From Acetobacterium paludosum (GTDB taxonomy: Bacteria; Bacillota; Clostridia; Eubacteriales; Eubacteriaceae), in assembly GCF_008086595.1 (NCBI RefSeq), contig NZ_RXYA01000009.1:106638-170637 (forward strand): 64,000 nucleotides of DNA, in the 5' to 3' direction. Both the position numbers and the translations under genes were made by a program. Below, piece after piece: positions 1 to 7,682 of the stretch (position 1 is the stretch's first letter; each line of letters opens with the position of its first letter). A model generated the notes under the pieces. That model was not told the origin of the DNA, did not search any database, and was given only the letters and a program-made list of their open reading frames with translations.

Positions 1-206
1 CGATCCTCGGAAATCGACAGCGGCAGCTCCACAATCTTTTTTTCGATCAGCGGTGCCAGCGCCCGTACCGCTGTAGACTTTGCTGTCCCTTTTTCACCAT
101 TGATCAGGACGCCGCCAATTTTAGGATTGACCACATTCAACAGCAACGCTTTCTTCATGGCTTCCTGACCGATAATGGCAGTAAACGGATAGTAATTTTT
201 ATTCAT
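1..206 (-). CDS. Magnesium/cobalt-chelatase-type AAA+ ATPase, N-terminal part (runs off the window)
   Basis: The first 68 residues of a ChlI/ChlD-family AAA+ ATPase are visible; the rest lies before base 1. The start ATG (204-206) follows an AGGAGG-type site. Visible are the family opening [19 protein letters not shown] and an intact Walker [10 protein letters not shown], followed by the conserved VELPL-S-ED stretch. It lacks the cysteine-rich insert of the ChlI at 20107-21162. In this it resembles the N-terminus of the ChlD-like protein at 18072-20120, so it could be either a short ChlI or the start of a second ChlD. It lies downstream of an ABC-2 exporter pair, the same order as at 20.1-22.8 kb. 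The family powers metal insertion by a large CobN/ChlH subunit; a further CobN gene beyond the window edge is likely but not seen. Confidence 0.85.
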   Translation of the reverse strand, partial: MNKNYYPFTAIIGQEAMKKALLLNVVNPKIGGVLINGEKGTAKSTAVRALAPLIEKKIVELPLSISED

Positions 207-238
207 TAACACAGCCTCCTCATATAAGTTACTGTTGG

Positions 239-371
239 CTTTGCTGCCGGTTTTCGCAAATCACCAGAAGAAATCGCTACGCGAATTTCTTCAAGGTCGC
301 GGGCAGTCGCCAACTACAAGCGAGCTTGTGATTGGCTCGTTACCAAATTGATTGCGAAACCGGCAGCAAAG
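239..371. repeat. Palindromic intergenic element with about 20-bp inverted ends
   Basis: Arms CTTTGCTGCCGGTTTTCGCA (239-258) and its near-perfect complement (352-371, one base shorter in the T run) enclose about 95 bases. A smaller internal hairpin lies around 266-292 (AAGAAATCGC / GCGAATTTCTT). The element fills the gap between the ABC-2 permease and the AAA+ ATPase gene, so it would be transcribed as a long cruciform or RNA hairpin. It may be a miniature inverted-repeat element or an mRNA processing/stability structure. I see no ORF or target-site duplication. Confidence 0.6.
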
Positions 372-398
372 CAACATTAGTTTGTGCTTTGTGCGTTT

Positions 399-1136
399 TT
401 ATAAATTTTTACTGCGATTAATACGAAGCAGTGCGATCAGCATAAACACAACAGTGTAAGCAACCAGCACCGCCAGGCTGAGCCAGTCAACCCCTTCGCC
501 GTATGAAAGCTGCCGCAGCAGACTGCTGGCATAGGTTAAAGGCAGCAACTGCACCAGCATCTTTAAAATCACCGGCAGACCGGTTAGCGAAAAAAAAGTA
601 TTACCAATGAAGGTCATCGGTAAAATGACGAAGGTTGAAAAACGGCTGATATCCGCATGGGTTTTGGAAATAATCGCCGCCATGACACCCAGAGCCGAAA
701 ATGCCATTCCGTTGATGAGCATCACCACAAAAAAAATGACATTTACATGAATAGCCGCTCCAAACAGAAATGAAATTCCCAGAATCAGGCATCCGGCATA
801 CAGTCCGCGCAAACTTCCCCCAATCATCTGTCCAATGATGTATTGTCCCAGGGGGGTGGGTGACGCCAGTACATTATCAAAAGATCTTTCGTACAGCCGC
901 TGGACATTGAGGGACATGCCAATGGCATTAAAACTGGCATTCATGGTGGTTAATGCGATGATCCCCGGAATCAGAAATTCCAGATATGGATGACCGTCCA
1001 CCATTTTATCCATTCCCATACCGATACCAAAGGTAATCAGATATAAAATGGGACTGATCATAGCAGTTACCGTAATTTTGAACCACTCATGTTTAAATTC
1101 AATCCATTTTTCCCATAAAACCGTGAGAATCGCCAA
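399..1136 (-). CDS. ABC-2 type transporter permease (exporter membrane subunit)
   Basis: A 245-residue membrane protein of the ABC-2/DrrB-like family with about six hydrophobic segments. It has the family-typical cytoplasmic N-terminus (LWEKWIEFKHEW) and the ISPILYLITFGIGMG first membrane segment. The start is a TTG (1134-1136) ten bases after GGGGGA, only two bases downstream of the ATPase gene, so the two form a translationally coupled exporter. It is the same length as the permease at 21183-21920 and clearly paralogous (SPILYL.FG.G.G; IPGII; F...PM.F...FF). Substrate is unknown. The placement beside chelatase ATPases suggests a metal chelate, tetrapyrrole or other toxic intermediate, but that is inference. 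A drug/antibiotic exporter is the alternative. Confidence 0.85.
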   Translation of the reverse strand: MAILTVLWEKWIEFKHEWFKITVTAMISPILYLITFGIGMGMDKMVDGHPYLEFLIPGIIALTTMNASFNAIGMSLNVQRLYERSFDNVLASPTPLGQYIIGQMIGGSLRGLYAGCLILGISFLFGAAIHVNVIFFVVMLINGMAFSALGVMAAIISKTHADISRFSTFVILPMTFIGNTFFSLTGLPVILKMLVQLLPLTYASSLLRQLSYGEGVDWLSLAVLVAYTVVFMLIALLRINRSKNL

Positions 1137-1138
1137 TT

Positions 1139-1975
1139 TTAATCAATCCCCCTTCCCAAACGTTTGATGAACACATCCTCCAGATTTGTTTCCCGTAGGG
1201 TAAAAGGATCATTAAGATTGGCTGCATAGGCGATTGCCAGTTCTTTATTCTGAAAGAATTCCCGTTTTATTCCCGCGGCGGTAGCTACATCAACAGCAAT
1301 AACGCCCAGCCGTTTGATCATCTCAAGCGGCGGCGCAATCTCCAACAGACAGCCTTCATCAATCAATGCAATGCGATTGCAGAGCAGCTGAGCCTCCTCC
1401 ATATAGTGCGTAGTCAGAATGAAGGTCATCCCCTGACGGTTTAACCCGCTGATTAAGTCCCACATCTGCCGTCTGGAAAACGGATCCAGACCGACGGTTG
1501 GTTCATCCAACAGTACCAGCTCGGGCTTGGGCAGCAACGCCCGGCAAAGCATCAGCTTCCGCTTCATGCCGCCAGAAAGCTCTCGGACTCTCTTTTTTCG
1601 ATGCGTCATCAAGCCACAGAATGTCAGGAGTTCTTTGGTCGCTTTTCGACGCTGATCCTTCGGTATTTTGTAAAGGCGTCCTTGATATTCCATGATTTCT
1701 GTAACCGTCATGTCGCCGCGAAGCGTATATTCCTGGGTAACCGTCGTAATCTTCTGTTTCAGTTCGACGCTGTTGCGGCTGATTTCCTGGCCATCCAGCC
1801 GAATTTTCCCTTTGGATGGCAGCAGCAGCGTTGAGATGAGCCGGATGATCGTGGTTTTGCCAGCGCCGTTGGAACCGAGCAAGCCGAAGAATTCGCCCTT
1901 TTCTACTTTGAAGTTAATATTATCCAACACCTTCTTGTTTTGAAAGGTCTTTCCCAGGTTGATGATTTCAAGCAT
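1139..1975 (-). CDS. ABC transporter ATP-binding protein (DrrA/CcmA-like exporter type)
   Basis: A 278-residue nucleotide-binding subunit that energises the ABC-2 permease immediately downstream. Visible are Walker A GSNGAGKTT (about residue 34), the Q-loop TQEYTLRG, the signature LSGGMKRKL, Walker B LVLLDEPTVGLDP and the H-loop THYMEEA. The C-terminal stretch ending TNLEDVFIKRLGRGID is typical of the DrrA branch of exporters. The ATG at 1975 has AGGAGG eight bases upstream. The 5' leader is about 230 bases long and carries two copies of a hairpin repeat, with a strong promoter at 2211-2239. It is paralogous to the ATPase at 21917-22756, which also ends with an SNLEDVFLKF motif. Confidence 0.9.
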   Translation of the reverse strand: MLEIINLGKTFQNKKVLDNINFKVEKGEFFGLLGSNGAGKTTIIRLISTLLLPSKGKIRLDGQEISRNSVELKQKITTVTQEYTLRGDMTVTEIMEYQGRLYKIPKDQRRKATKELLTFCGLMTHRKKRVRELSGGMKRKLMLCRALLPKPELVLLDEPTVGLDPFSRRQMWDLISGLNRQGMTFILTTHYMEEAQLLCNRIALIDEGCLLEIAPPLEMIKRLGVIAVDVATAAGIKREFFQNKELAIAYAANLNDPFTLRETNLEDVFIKRLGRGID

Positions 1976-2003
1976 CGCCTACACCTCCTGATTTGCACAA
2001 AAT

Positions 2004-2188
2004 AAAAAAGCCACGAAAAAAAGCCTCGGTTTTCGAACCGAAAATTAGTCTTCATGACTTTGTACCTATGTATTTAATTGCTGATATCGATTTTTCATCT
2101 AAGTTTCAATATGTCTTGTACAAACAAAAAAAGCCACAAAAACAATTTTCAGTTTTCGAACTGAAATTTTGTCTTCATGACTTTGTAT
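2004..2188 (-). repeat. Two direct copies of a about 60-base hairpin-bearing repeat in the exporter leader
   Basis: Copies lie at about 2004-2065 and 2126-2188. Each has the same flanks (AAAAAGCCAC on one side, TCTTCATGACTTTGTA on the other) and a central stem with loop CGAA. The stems differ by a paired change: CGGTT/AACCG in one, CAGTT/AACTG in the other, so base pairing is conserved. In the transcribed (minus) direction each stem is followed by a T-rich run. They lie between the promoter at 2211-2239 and the ATPase start codon. They could be tandem attenuators, RNA-binding sites or duplicated operators. Confidence 0.6.
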
Positions 2189-2210
2189 ATACATGTATTG
2201 AATTGTTTAA

Positions 2211-2239
2211 ATTTTAACATATTCCAGTACTCTTGTCAA
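2211..2239 (-). promoter_or_regulatory. Sigma-A-type promoter of the ABC-2 exporter operon
   Basis: On the minus strand TTGACA (2234-2239), a 17-base spacer and TAAAAT (2211-2216) make a near-consensus promoter. It would start transcription near 2204 and give a leader of about 230 bases. ACATGTA-like words occur on both sides (about 2210 and 2247) and might be an operator. Confidence 0.75.
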
Positions 2240-2326
2240 ATAAAAACATGTACTGTCCTTTAGCAATGACCTATCGAATTAATAGCCATGAAAATTGAGG
2301 CAGTTGCAATTTATTCTGATTTGTTA

Positions 2327-2355
2327 TTGACTTTTTCTATTATTTAATTTATACT
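2327..2355 (+). promoter_or_regulatory. Promoter of the Opp/Nik-type ABC operon
   Basis: TTGACT (2327-2332), a 17-base spacer and TATACT (2350-2355) on the plus strand. Predicted start is near 2362, giving a leader of about 160 bases before the first gene. It is divergent from the exporter promoter about 90 bases away. Confidence 0.7.
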
Positions 2356-2428
2356 CTACTCAATGTGCATTTTGAAGGTGTACACAATCAACAAAAGAAT
2401 GAAATTAATTGTTTGATGTAAAAGTCTG

Positions 2429-2480
2429 AAGACTTGCTTGCTCTCAGGAGTTAGGTAGGTCTTATTTTTTTTCTTTTTTT
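2429..2480 (+). terminator. Terminator-like hairpin in the leader of the ABC operon
   Basis: AAGACTTGCTTGCTC (2429-2443), loop TCAG, then GAGTTAGGTAGGTCTT (2448-2463) can form a stem of about 15 pairs with several G-U pairs. It is followed by a run of T broken by A and C (2464-2480). It lies after the operon promoter and before the first gene, so it would attenuate the operon unless a factor or RNA switch prevents it. I do not recognise a known riboswitch upstream. Confidence 0.5.
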
Positions 2481-2525
2481 ATAAAATAACTTACTTTGAA
2501 AATTACTCCAGAAAGGTTGTTGATC

Positions 2526-3464
2526 TTGAAAAAAATATTATCAATTACTGGTTTAACTATCGACTCACAATTAATGCATGGAAGCCATCGAATTGTAAAC
2601 GATTTATCTTTTGAACTTGAACAGGGTGAGACGCTCGCAATTGTTGGTGAAAGTGGCTGTGGTAAAACGATGACCGCATTGTCAATTTTTGGGTTGCTTC
2701 CTGAAAATTGTACTGCATCCGGCACGGTGACTTTTGATGATTGTAATCTTTTATCCCTTCGCGAAAAAGAATTAAGCCGGATGCGTGGTATTGATTTTGT
2801 CTTAATCCCTCAAAGTGGTGCAGATTTTCTCAATCCGGGATTAAAAGTACGAACCCAAATTTATGAAACCTTAAAAAGGACCGGAATAAAAGATAAACGC
2901 ATTCTGGAAAAAACAGCCTGTGATTTACTAAACAGCGTTTCTTTTCAAAATCCTGATTCTATTATGAACAAATATCCTTTTCAACTTTCCGGTGGCATGG
3001 CGCAACGTGTCGTTTTGGCCATGGGCTTGACTTTTTCTCCTAAATTGGTGATATCCGATGAACCCACCAGGGGGATTGATTCAAACACAAGCATGGCCTA
3101 TTTAAAAGAACTTACTTCGGTGTTCAGTGATTCTGGAATCGTTATTATCACCCATGATATTTCTGTTGCCGACTATTGCAAAAATATTTTTATAATGTAC
3201 GCCGGTGAATGTATGGAATATGGAGATTGTACAAGAATATTAAACAATCCTTCTCATCCCTATACTAAGAGCCTGATCGCTGCTCTTCCAATTAATGGTT
3301 TTTCCCTGAATTCACGCAAAGCTTCAATTCCTCAGGATTTTTTGAATACCGGCTGCACCTTTTATCCCCACTGTCCGCAATCAACAAAAAAGTGTCAAAC
3401 CGATAAACCGGAAAAACAGATCATTGATCAGACAAAGGTTTGGTGTCATCATGTTAAAAGTTGA
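2526..3464 (+). CDS. Oligopeptide/nickel-type ABC transporter ATP-binding protein (OppD/DppD/NikD family)
   Basis: First ATPase of a five-gene importer. Visible are Walker A GESGCGKT, signature LSGGMAQRV, Walker B LVISDEPTRGID, and the OppD-type C-terminus with four cysteines (TGCTFYPHCPQSTKKC and VWCHH). That C-terminal domain is typical of the Opp/Dpp/Nik group. The frame is open from 2496, but the TTG at 2526 has AGAAAGG nine bases upstream and gives a normal N-terminus of about 312 residues, so I prefer it. It overlaps the next gene by 14 bases. Substrate cannot be decided from sequence: di/oligopeptides, nickel/cobalt chelates or another small solute. The corrinoid-rich surroundings make a metal chelate worth testing. 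Confidence 0.88.
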   Translation: MKKILSITGLTIDSQLMHGSHRIVNDLSFELEQGETLAIVGESGCGKTMTALSIFGLLPENCTASGTVTFDDCNLLSLREKELSRMRGIDFVLIPQSGADFLNPGLKVRTQIYETLKRTGIKDKRILEKTACDLLNSVSFQNPDSIMNKYPFQLSGGMAQRVVLAMGLTFSPKLVISDEPTRGIDSNTSMAYLKELTSVFSDSGIVIITHDISVADYCKNIFIMYAGECMEYGDCTRILNNPSHPYTKSLIAALPINGFSLNSRKASIPQDFLNTGCTFYPHCPQSTKKCQTDKPEKQIIDQTKVWCHHVKS

Positions 3465-4149
3465 AAACATTTCCAAAGATTTTAAAGTTGGTTTTCGAAA
3501 AAAAACTGAAAAGATTCTTGATGACATCAGTTTTTATATTAAACCAAAAGAAGTTGTCAGCATTACCGGAAACAGCGGGTCAGGAAAATCAACCATTGCC
3601 CGCATTATCAGCGGCACGATCAAGCCCGACCAGGGAAATATTTTCTATCGGGGAAATCTTCTTATCAGCCCCAACCAGTCTTTTTCAACTGAATACCGAA
3701 AGGATATCCAATTGATCCCTCAACAGCCTTTTTTATCCCTTGATCCCAAGCAGAAGGTCGGGGATGCCATCGCCGAAACGATACTAGCCCATGGTCTTTC
3801 CCCTTCCAAAAAAGAAGCTGCCCAACAAGTTAATGCCTTATTAGAACAGGTCTGGTTACCATGCCAACTGGCAAATCGTTATCCGTCGCAAATTTCAGGA
3901 GGGCAAGCCCAACGGATCGTAATAGCGAAAGCTTTAGCACTTAATCCCAAATTACTTATAGCCGACGAATCAACCTCTATGCTAGATATTCTTGCTCAGG
4001 CTCAGATTATCCAAATATTGCTGAATCTCATGACAAAATATGGTTTATCAATTCTTTTTATCTCTCATGATAAACCACTTGTACAAGCTTTTTCTAATCG
4101 TATTTATCACCTCTCTGAGGGAAAACTAATTCTACAAAATAAGGAGTGA
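3451..4149 (+). CDS. Oligopeptide/nickel-type ABC transporter ATP-binding protein (OppF/NikE family)
   Basis: Second ATPase, about 232 residues from the ATG at 3451. The frame extends upstream, but this start gives the usual MLKVENISKDFKVGF opening and has AAAGG 12 bases before it. It carries Walker A GNSGSGKST, a Q-loop in LIPQQPFLSLDP, signature ISGGQAQRI, Walker B LLIADESTSMLD and the H-loop SHDKP. Walker B reads DES where most family members have DEP, a conservative feature of NikE/OppF proteins. It is shorter than typical OppF because it lacks the C-terminal peptide-type domain, more like NikE. The gene ends seven bases before the binding-protein gene. Confidence 0.87.
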   Translation: MLKVENISKDFKVGFRKKTEKILDDISFYIKPKEVVSITGNSGSGKSTIARIISGTIKPDQGNIFYRGNLLISPNQSFSTEYRKDIQLIPQQPFLSLDPKQKVGDAIAETILAHGLSPSKKEAAQQVNALLEQVWLPCQLANRYPSQISGGQAQRIVIAKALALNPKLLIADESTSMLDILAQAQIIQILLNLMTKYGLSILFISHDKPLVQAFSNRIYHLSEGKLILQNKE

Positions 4150-4155
4150 AAGAAA

Positions 4156-5736
4156 ATGAAAAATTTAAAAATATCTCTATCCATCATCGTGGCAATCTGT
4201 CTTTTTGCAATTGGCTTTACCGGTTGTTCCACCCAAAAAACAATCGACTCCATGGTTATTGGAACCACCATGGATATTCAATCCATTTCACGTAGCGATT
4301 ATTATTACAATGTTCTTTCTGGAACACTGACGCATCTGGCCTTAGTGCGTCTAGACGAAAATAATGAGATTCAGCCGATGATGGCCGAATATTCCACGGC
4401 TGATAACGGAAAAACCTGGACTTTTGTCCTTAAAGACGGTCTTAAATGGGATGATGGTGAAAAGGTTACCGCTGAAGATGTGAAATTCACCATTGAATAT
4501 CTTGATAAGATGGAAAATGCTGGCAGAATGGATAAGCTTGAAGCCATCAATATTGTGAACGACCAAACCATCCAATTGGTTTATAAAACCGCCAATATTC
4601 GAGCTTTAAACGATTTAACGACGCTTCGCATTATTCCCAAACATATTTTTGAAAATGTCACTGATTATGCCGGTTTTAAAGATGATGCTGCCGCCATTGG
4701 CTGCGGGCCCTATAAATTTGTTCGCTTCGATGCCGATGCCGGAGTATTGGAATTTGAAGCCAATCCGGATTATATTGGCGGTAAACCCAATATAAAAACC
4801 ATTAATGTCAAGCTCTTCAAAAATACCGATACCATGTACATGGCGTTAAAAGCCGAAGAAATTGGAATGGTCTATTTCTACGCAGGGGGTATTGACCCCA
4901 GTGCTGCTGCAGACTTGAAAAGCAGCGGTAATATTACCCTTACCGAAGTTCAGGACACCAGTAATCCGCTTGTATTGATATTTAACAACGAAAAAACACC
5001 GGTCAATTCATTACCGGTTCGTCAGGCCATTGCCAAGGGAATTGACTATGAAAAATGTCGTGAACTTTTTGGTTCTGAATACAGTATTCCTTCAAATTAC
5101 GGCTTCATTCCAAAAAGCAATGAAGGTTATATCGACACAGCGGCATTAAAACTGGACATTGATGGCGCTAAAAAAATTCTCTCTGATGCTGGCGCTATCG
5201 ACTCCAATGGCGACGGTATCCTGGAGATCAACGGAACTCCTCTGGATTTGGAAATTCTCGTTCGCACCGACAAACCTGTTTATGCGCGAGTTGGCGAACT
5301 TCTTCAGTCAAATCTTAAGGCGATTGGTATCAATGTTATTTTAAATAGTGTTGACGTTCCAACTTTCCGATCCATGACTGAAACGGAACACACCGACGTC
5401 AGTATGCTTTCACGTTTTACCTCTTTCGGCATGAACATGGGAGCCGGTATGAGTACTTCTTATCTGGATGGACGTCTTAAAAGCAATGCCCAGGGACAGA
5501 TAATGGATCCGGCTTTTGCCTCGATTGTCGACAAACTCAAAGCTGCAACAACGATGGCAGAATATGATCAAGCCGCCAAAGAATGTCAGGAATATTATGC
5601 CGGAAGTGTTCCCGCAATTGCTCTTTACTGGGATGTCTATCTGCAAGCCTATAACAGTAAATATGATAACTTTACAATCGATGGTACCTTTGGAATTGTC
5701 AACCAGCAAACCTGGTATTCGATTTCCCAAAAATAA
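4156..5736 (+). CDS. Extracellular solute-binding lipoprotein, family 5 (peptide/nickel type)
   Basis: A 526-residue SBP_bac_5 lipoprotein. The N-terminus has a basic start, a hydrophobic core and lipobox FTGC around residue 24, so it is lipid-anchored outside the membrane. Family hallmarks include GKTWTFVLKDGLKWDDGEKV and ADV-F--EYL in the first third, then GCGPYKF and FEANPDYIGG near the middle. It delivers ligand to the two permeases encoded downstream. Placement after the two ATPase genes is uncommon but known for this family. No residue pattern lets me call the ligand; nickel, peptide and glutathione binders share this fold. A strong hairpin terminator follows the gene inside the operon, which should make this product more abundant than the permeases. 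Confidence 0.88.
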   Translation: MKNLKISLSIIVAICLFAIGFTGCSTQKTIDSMVIGTTMDIQSISRSDYYYNVLSGTLTHLALVRLDENNEIQPMMAEYSTADNGKTWTFVLKDGLKWDDGEKVTAEDVKFTIEYLDKMENAGRMDKLEAINIVNDQTIQLVYKTANIRALNDLTTLRIIPKHIFENVTDYAGFKDDAAAIGCGPYKFVRFDADAGVLEFEANPDYIGGKPNIKTINVKLFKNTDTMYMALKAEEIGMVYFYAGGIDPSAAADLKSSGNITLTEVQDTSNPLVLIFNNEKTPVNSLPVRQAIAKGIDYEKCRELFGSEYSIPSNYGFIPKSNEGYIDTAALKLDIDGAKKILSDAGAIDSNGDGILEINGTPLDLEILVRTDKPVYARVGELLQSNLKAIGINVILNSVDVPTFRSMTETEHTDVSMLSRFTSFGMNMGAGMSTSYLDGRLKSNAQGQIMDPAFASIVDKLKAATTMAEYDQAAKECQEYYAGSVPAIALYWDVYLQAYNSKYDNFTIDGTFGIVNQQTWYSISQK

Positions 5737-5752
5737 GCACTGTTTTTTCAGT

Positions 5753-5787
5753 AGAAAGAGCTGTTTTTCAGCTCTTTCTAACTTTTT
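5753..5787 (+). terminator. Intercistronic terminator after the binding-protein gene
   Basis: A perfect 11-bp stem, AGAAAGAGCTG (5753-5763) with CAGCTCTTTCT (5769-5779) and loop TTTTT, followed by AACTTTTT. It lies between the binding protein and the permease genes, so it is likely a partial terminator that sets a high binding-protein to permease ratio. Confidence 0.8.
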
Positions 5788-5808
5788 AATAAAATCACGG
5801 AGGTTAAA

Positions 5809-6792
5809 ATGAGTGATATAACCAAAAAAATCATATCCAGTATTCTCTGCCTGGCAGCCATTATTATCATAAACTTCTTTCTTCCGCGATTAATGCCTGG
5901 TGATCCAGTTTTAATGCTCACCGGTCAGAATGAAGAATCTATTTCTGCTGCCCAATATCAAAGCTTTGAAGAGAAATTGGGAATTAATTATCCCGTCAGC
6001 ATCCAATTCAAAAACTATCTTGTCAATCTTTTCAGCGGTGATTTGGGTTACTCGTATCATTATAATGATACGGTCGCCAATCTGATGAAAAATCGTATTC
6101 CCAACACGCTTCAGCTCGCGATCCCCAGCATTCTTCTGGCTTCAATTCTCGGGATGTTTCTTGGCTGCACCATGGGATATACAAAAAAACAACGTTTGGA
6201 CAAAAGTGTGACAACTGCTTTTATTATTATTAATGCTATTCCTTCTTTTTTACTGGCCATGGTCATTGTAACTTTTTTTGCCTTTAAACTTCGACTCTTT
6301 CCTTTAGGAGGATTAAATTCAATTGTGGTACCACATCATGCAATTCTGGCCTTTGGCGATCGCATTAAACATCTGATTCTTCCAATTTCAACCATTGTTC
6401 TTTTAAGTCTTCCACCTAAATATATGATGGTTCGCAACACCGTTAAAAGCGCTACAAAAGAAAAATATGTTCTATATGCAAAAGCAAGAGGCATCAGCAG
6501 CTTTCGCATAAAATTTGTCCATATTTTCAAAAATGTTTGTCCACCCTTTATTACCCTCGTCGGTCTAAATCTCGCCTTTGTGATTTCCGGATCCATGATT
6601 ACCGAAATTATTTTTTCAATCAACGGAATGGGTGAACTTCTTTACGAAGCAGCAATCTATCGAGATTTTCCAACCCTTCAGGGGTGCTTTTTCATTATCT
6701 CAATTATCGTCATTTTAGCTAACATCCTCACGGACATTACCTGTGTAATGGTCGATCCTAAGCAAAGGTTTGGTTTTTATGAAAGCAATTAA
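5809..6792 (+). CDS. ABC transporter permease (OppB/DppB/NikB family)
   Basis: A 327-residue inner-membrane permease. The ATG at 5809 follows GGAGG with good spacing. The N-terminal helix with FLPRLMPGDPV, the periplasmic LGINYPVSIQFKNYL loop, and the EAA-type loop with YAKARGISSFRIKFVHIFKN (about residues 222-243) are characteristic of the DppB branch. The C-terminus has the ITEIIFSINGMGELLYEA signature of this family. It forms the heterodimeric channel with the product of the next gene, which it overlaps by 14 bases. Role: translocation of the ligand delivered by the family-5 binding protein. Confidence 0.9.
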   Translation: MSDITKKIISSILCLAAIIIINFFLPRLMPGDPVLMLTGQNEESISAAQYQSFEEKLGINYPVSIQFKNYLVNLFSGDLGYSYHYNDTVANLMKNRIPNTLQLAIPSILLASILGMFLGCTMGYTKKQRLDKSVTTAFIIINAIPSFLLAMVIVTFFAFKLRLFPLGGLNSIVVPHHAILAFGDRIKHLILPISTIVLLSLPPKYMMVRNTVKSATKEKYVLYAKARGISSFRIKFVHIFKNVCPPFITLVGLNLAFVISGSMITEIIFSINGMGELLYEAAIYRDFPTLQGCFFIISIIVILANILTDITCVMVDPKQRFGFYESN

Positions 6793-7633
6793 ACGAACTT
6801 CTTTTAAAAAAGAATTTTATTCCCTATATTTTGGCATCATTATCATGATTGTTTTCCTATTATGGTCAATACTACCGGGCATTTTTTCTCCCTACAATCC
6901 AAAGGAGATGTTTTCTCCCTGGCTAGCCATGTCCTTATCCCATCTTCTCGGCACAAATGATATGGGCTATGATATTTTTTCAGAATTAATTTATGCTGCG
7001 TCCCGAACACTCTTCACAGGATTCTGCGCCGCTTTTGTTTCCCTGATTATCGGAACTACTTTAGGTACTTTATCTGGCTATTTAGAAGGCTGGGCTGGAG
7101 AAGGATTAGATTTTATCATTAATATATTTCTTCTCATTCCAACACTTCCAATGATGGTGGTTGTTGCTGCCTTTGTAGGGCCTGGAACTTTTAATATTAT
7201 TTTGATTATTTCCCTTCTTGGCTGGTGTTCAACCGCCAGGGCTGTTCGTGCGAGAACAAAACAAATCAAACACTCACCCTTTGTAGAGGCTTTAACAATC
7301 TCAGGAATTTCTGAAAAACAAATTGTCTTGAAACACATTATCCCCAATCTTTCAGACGTTATTTTCGCAAAATATATTATGTCCGTCGCCAGCTGTATGC
7401 TCATGGAAGCAACCGTTAGCTTTATGGGCCTGGGCGATCCTACTCATGTTACCTGGGGAAGCATGATCAATTTTGCTTTTTCCCGTGGCGGCTTTTCCCG
7501 TGGCGTATTAAATTGGTACTTACCTCCAGGAATATGCATTACCCTCTGTGTGCTTTCTTTCTATTATATTAACAGTCATTTTGAAGAAAAATCAAAAATA
7601 GTTGTTAATGAAGAACAAAGCTATATGGATTAA
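6779..7633 (+). CDS. ABC transporter permease (OppC/DppC/NikC family)
   Basis: The second permease, about 284 residues. The frame opens earlier, but the ATG at 6779 has AAAGG nine bases upstream and overlaps the preceding gene by 14 bases, a normal coupled start. It shows the DppC features: an N-terminal helix, then SPYNPKEMFSPW, LLGTNDMGYDIFSELIYA, the ABC-interacting loop VEALTISGISEKQIVLKHI, and MEATVSFMGLGDPTHVTWG near the end. It partners OppB in the channel. It is the last gene of the operon and converges on the minus-strand radical-SAM gene with only about 50 bases between them, where I see no clear terminator. Confidence 0.9.
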   Translation: MKAIKRTSFKKEFYSLYFGIIIMIVFLLWSILPGIFSPYNPKEMFSPWLAMSLSHLLGTNDMGYDIFSELIYAASRTLFTGFCAAFVSLIIGTTLGTLSGYLEGWAGEGLDFIINIFLLIPTLPMMVVVAAFVGPGTFNIILIISLLGWCSTARAVRARTKQIKHSPFVEALTISGISEKQIVLKHIIPNLSDVIFAKYIMSVASCMLMEATVSFMGLGDPTHVTWGSMINFAFSRGGFSRGVLNWYLPPGICITLCVLSFYYINSHFEEKSKIVVNEEQSYMD

Positions 7634-7682
7634 TTTTGAATGACGCTACCAATTTGTAATAATGAGTGGATATTTAGCATTA

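Noticed and set aside
1993..2217. 74-codon plus-strand frame with an internal repeat
   Set aside because: The repeat in the translation only reflects the two DNA copies of the hairpin element in the exporter leader; no start signal.
4156..7633. Calling the plus-strand importer a nickel (Nik) transporter outright
   Set aside because: Family members for peptides, nickel and other solutes cannot be told apart here; the cobalt-rich context alone is not enough.
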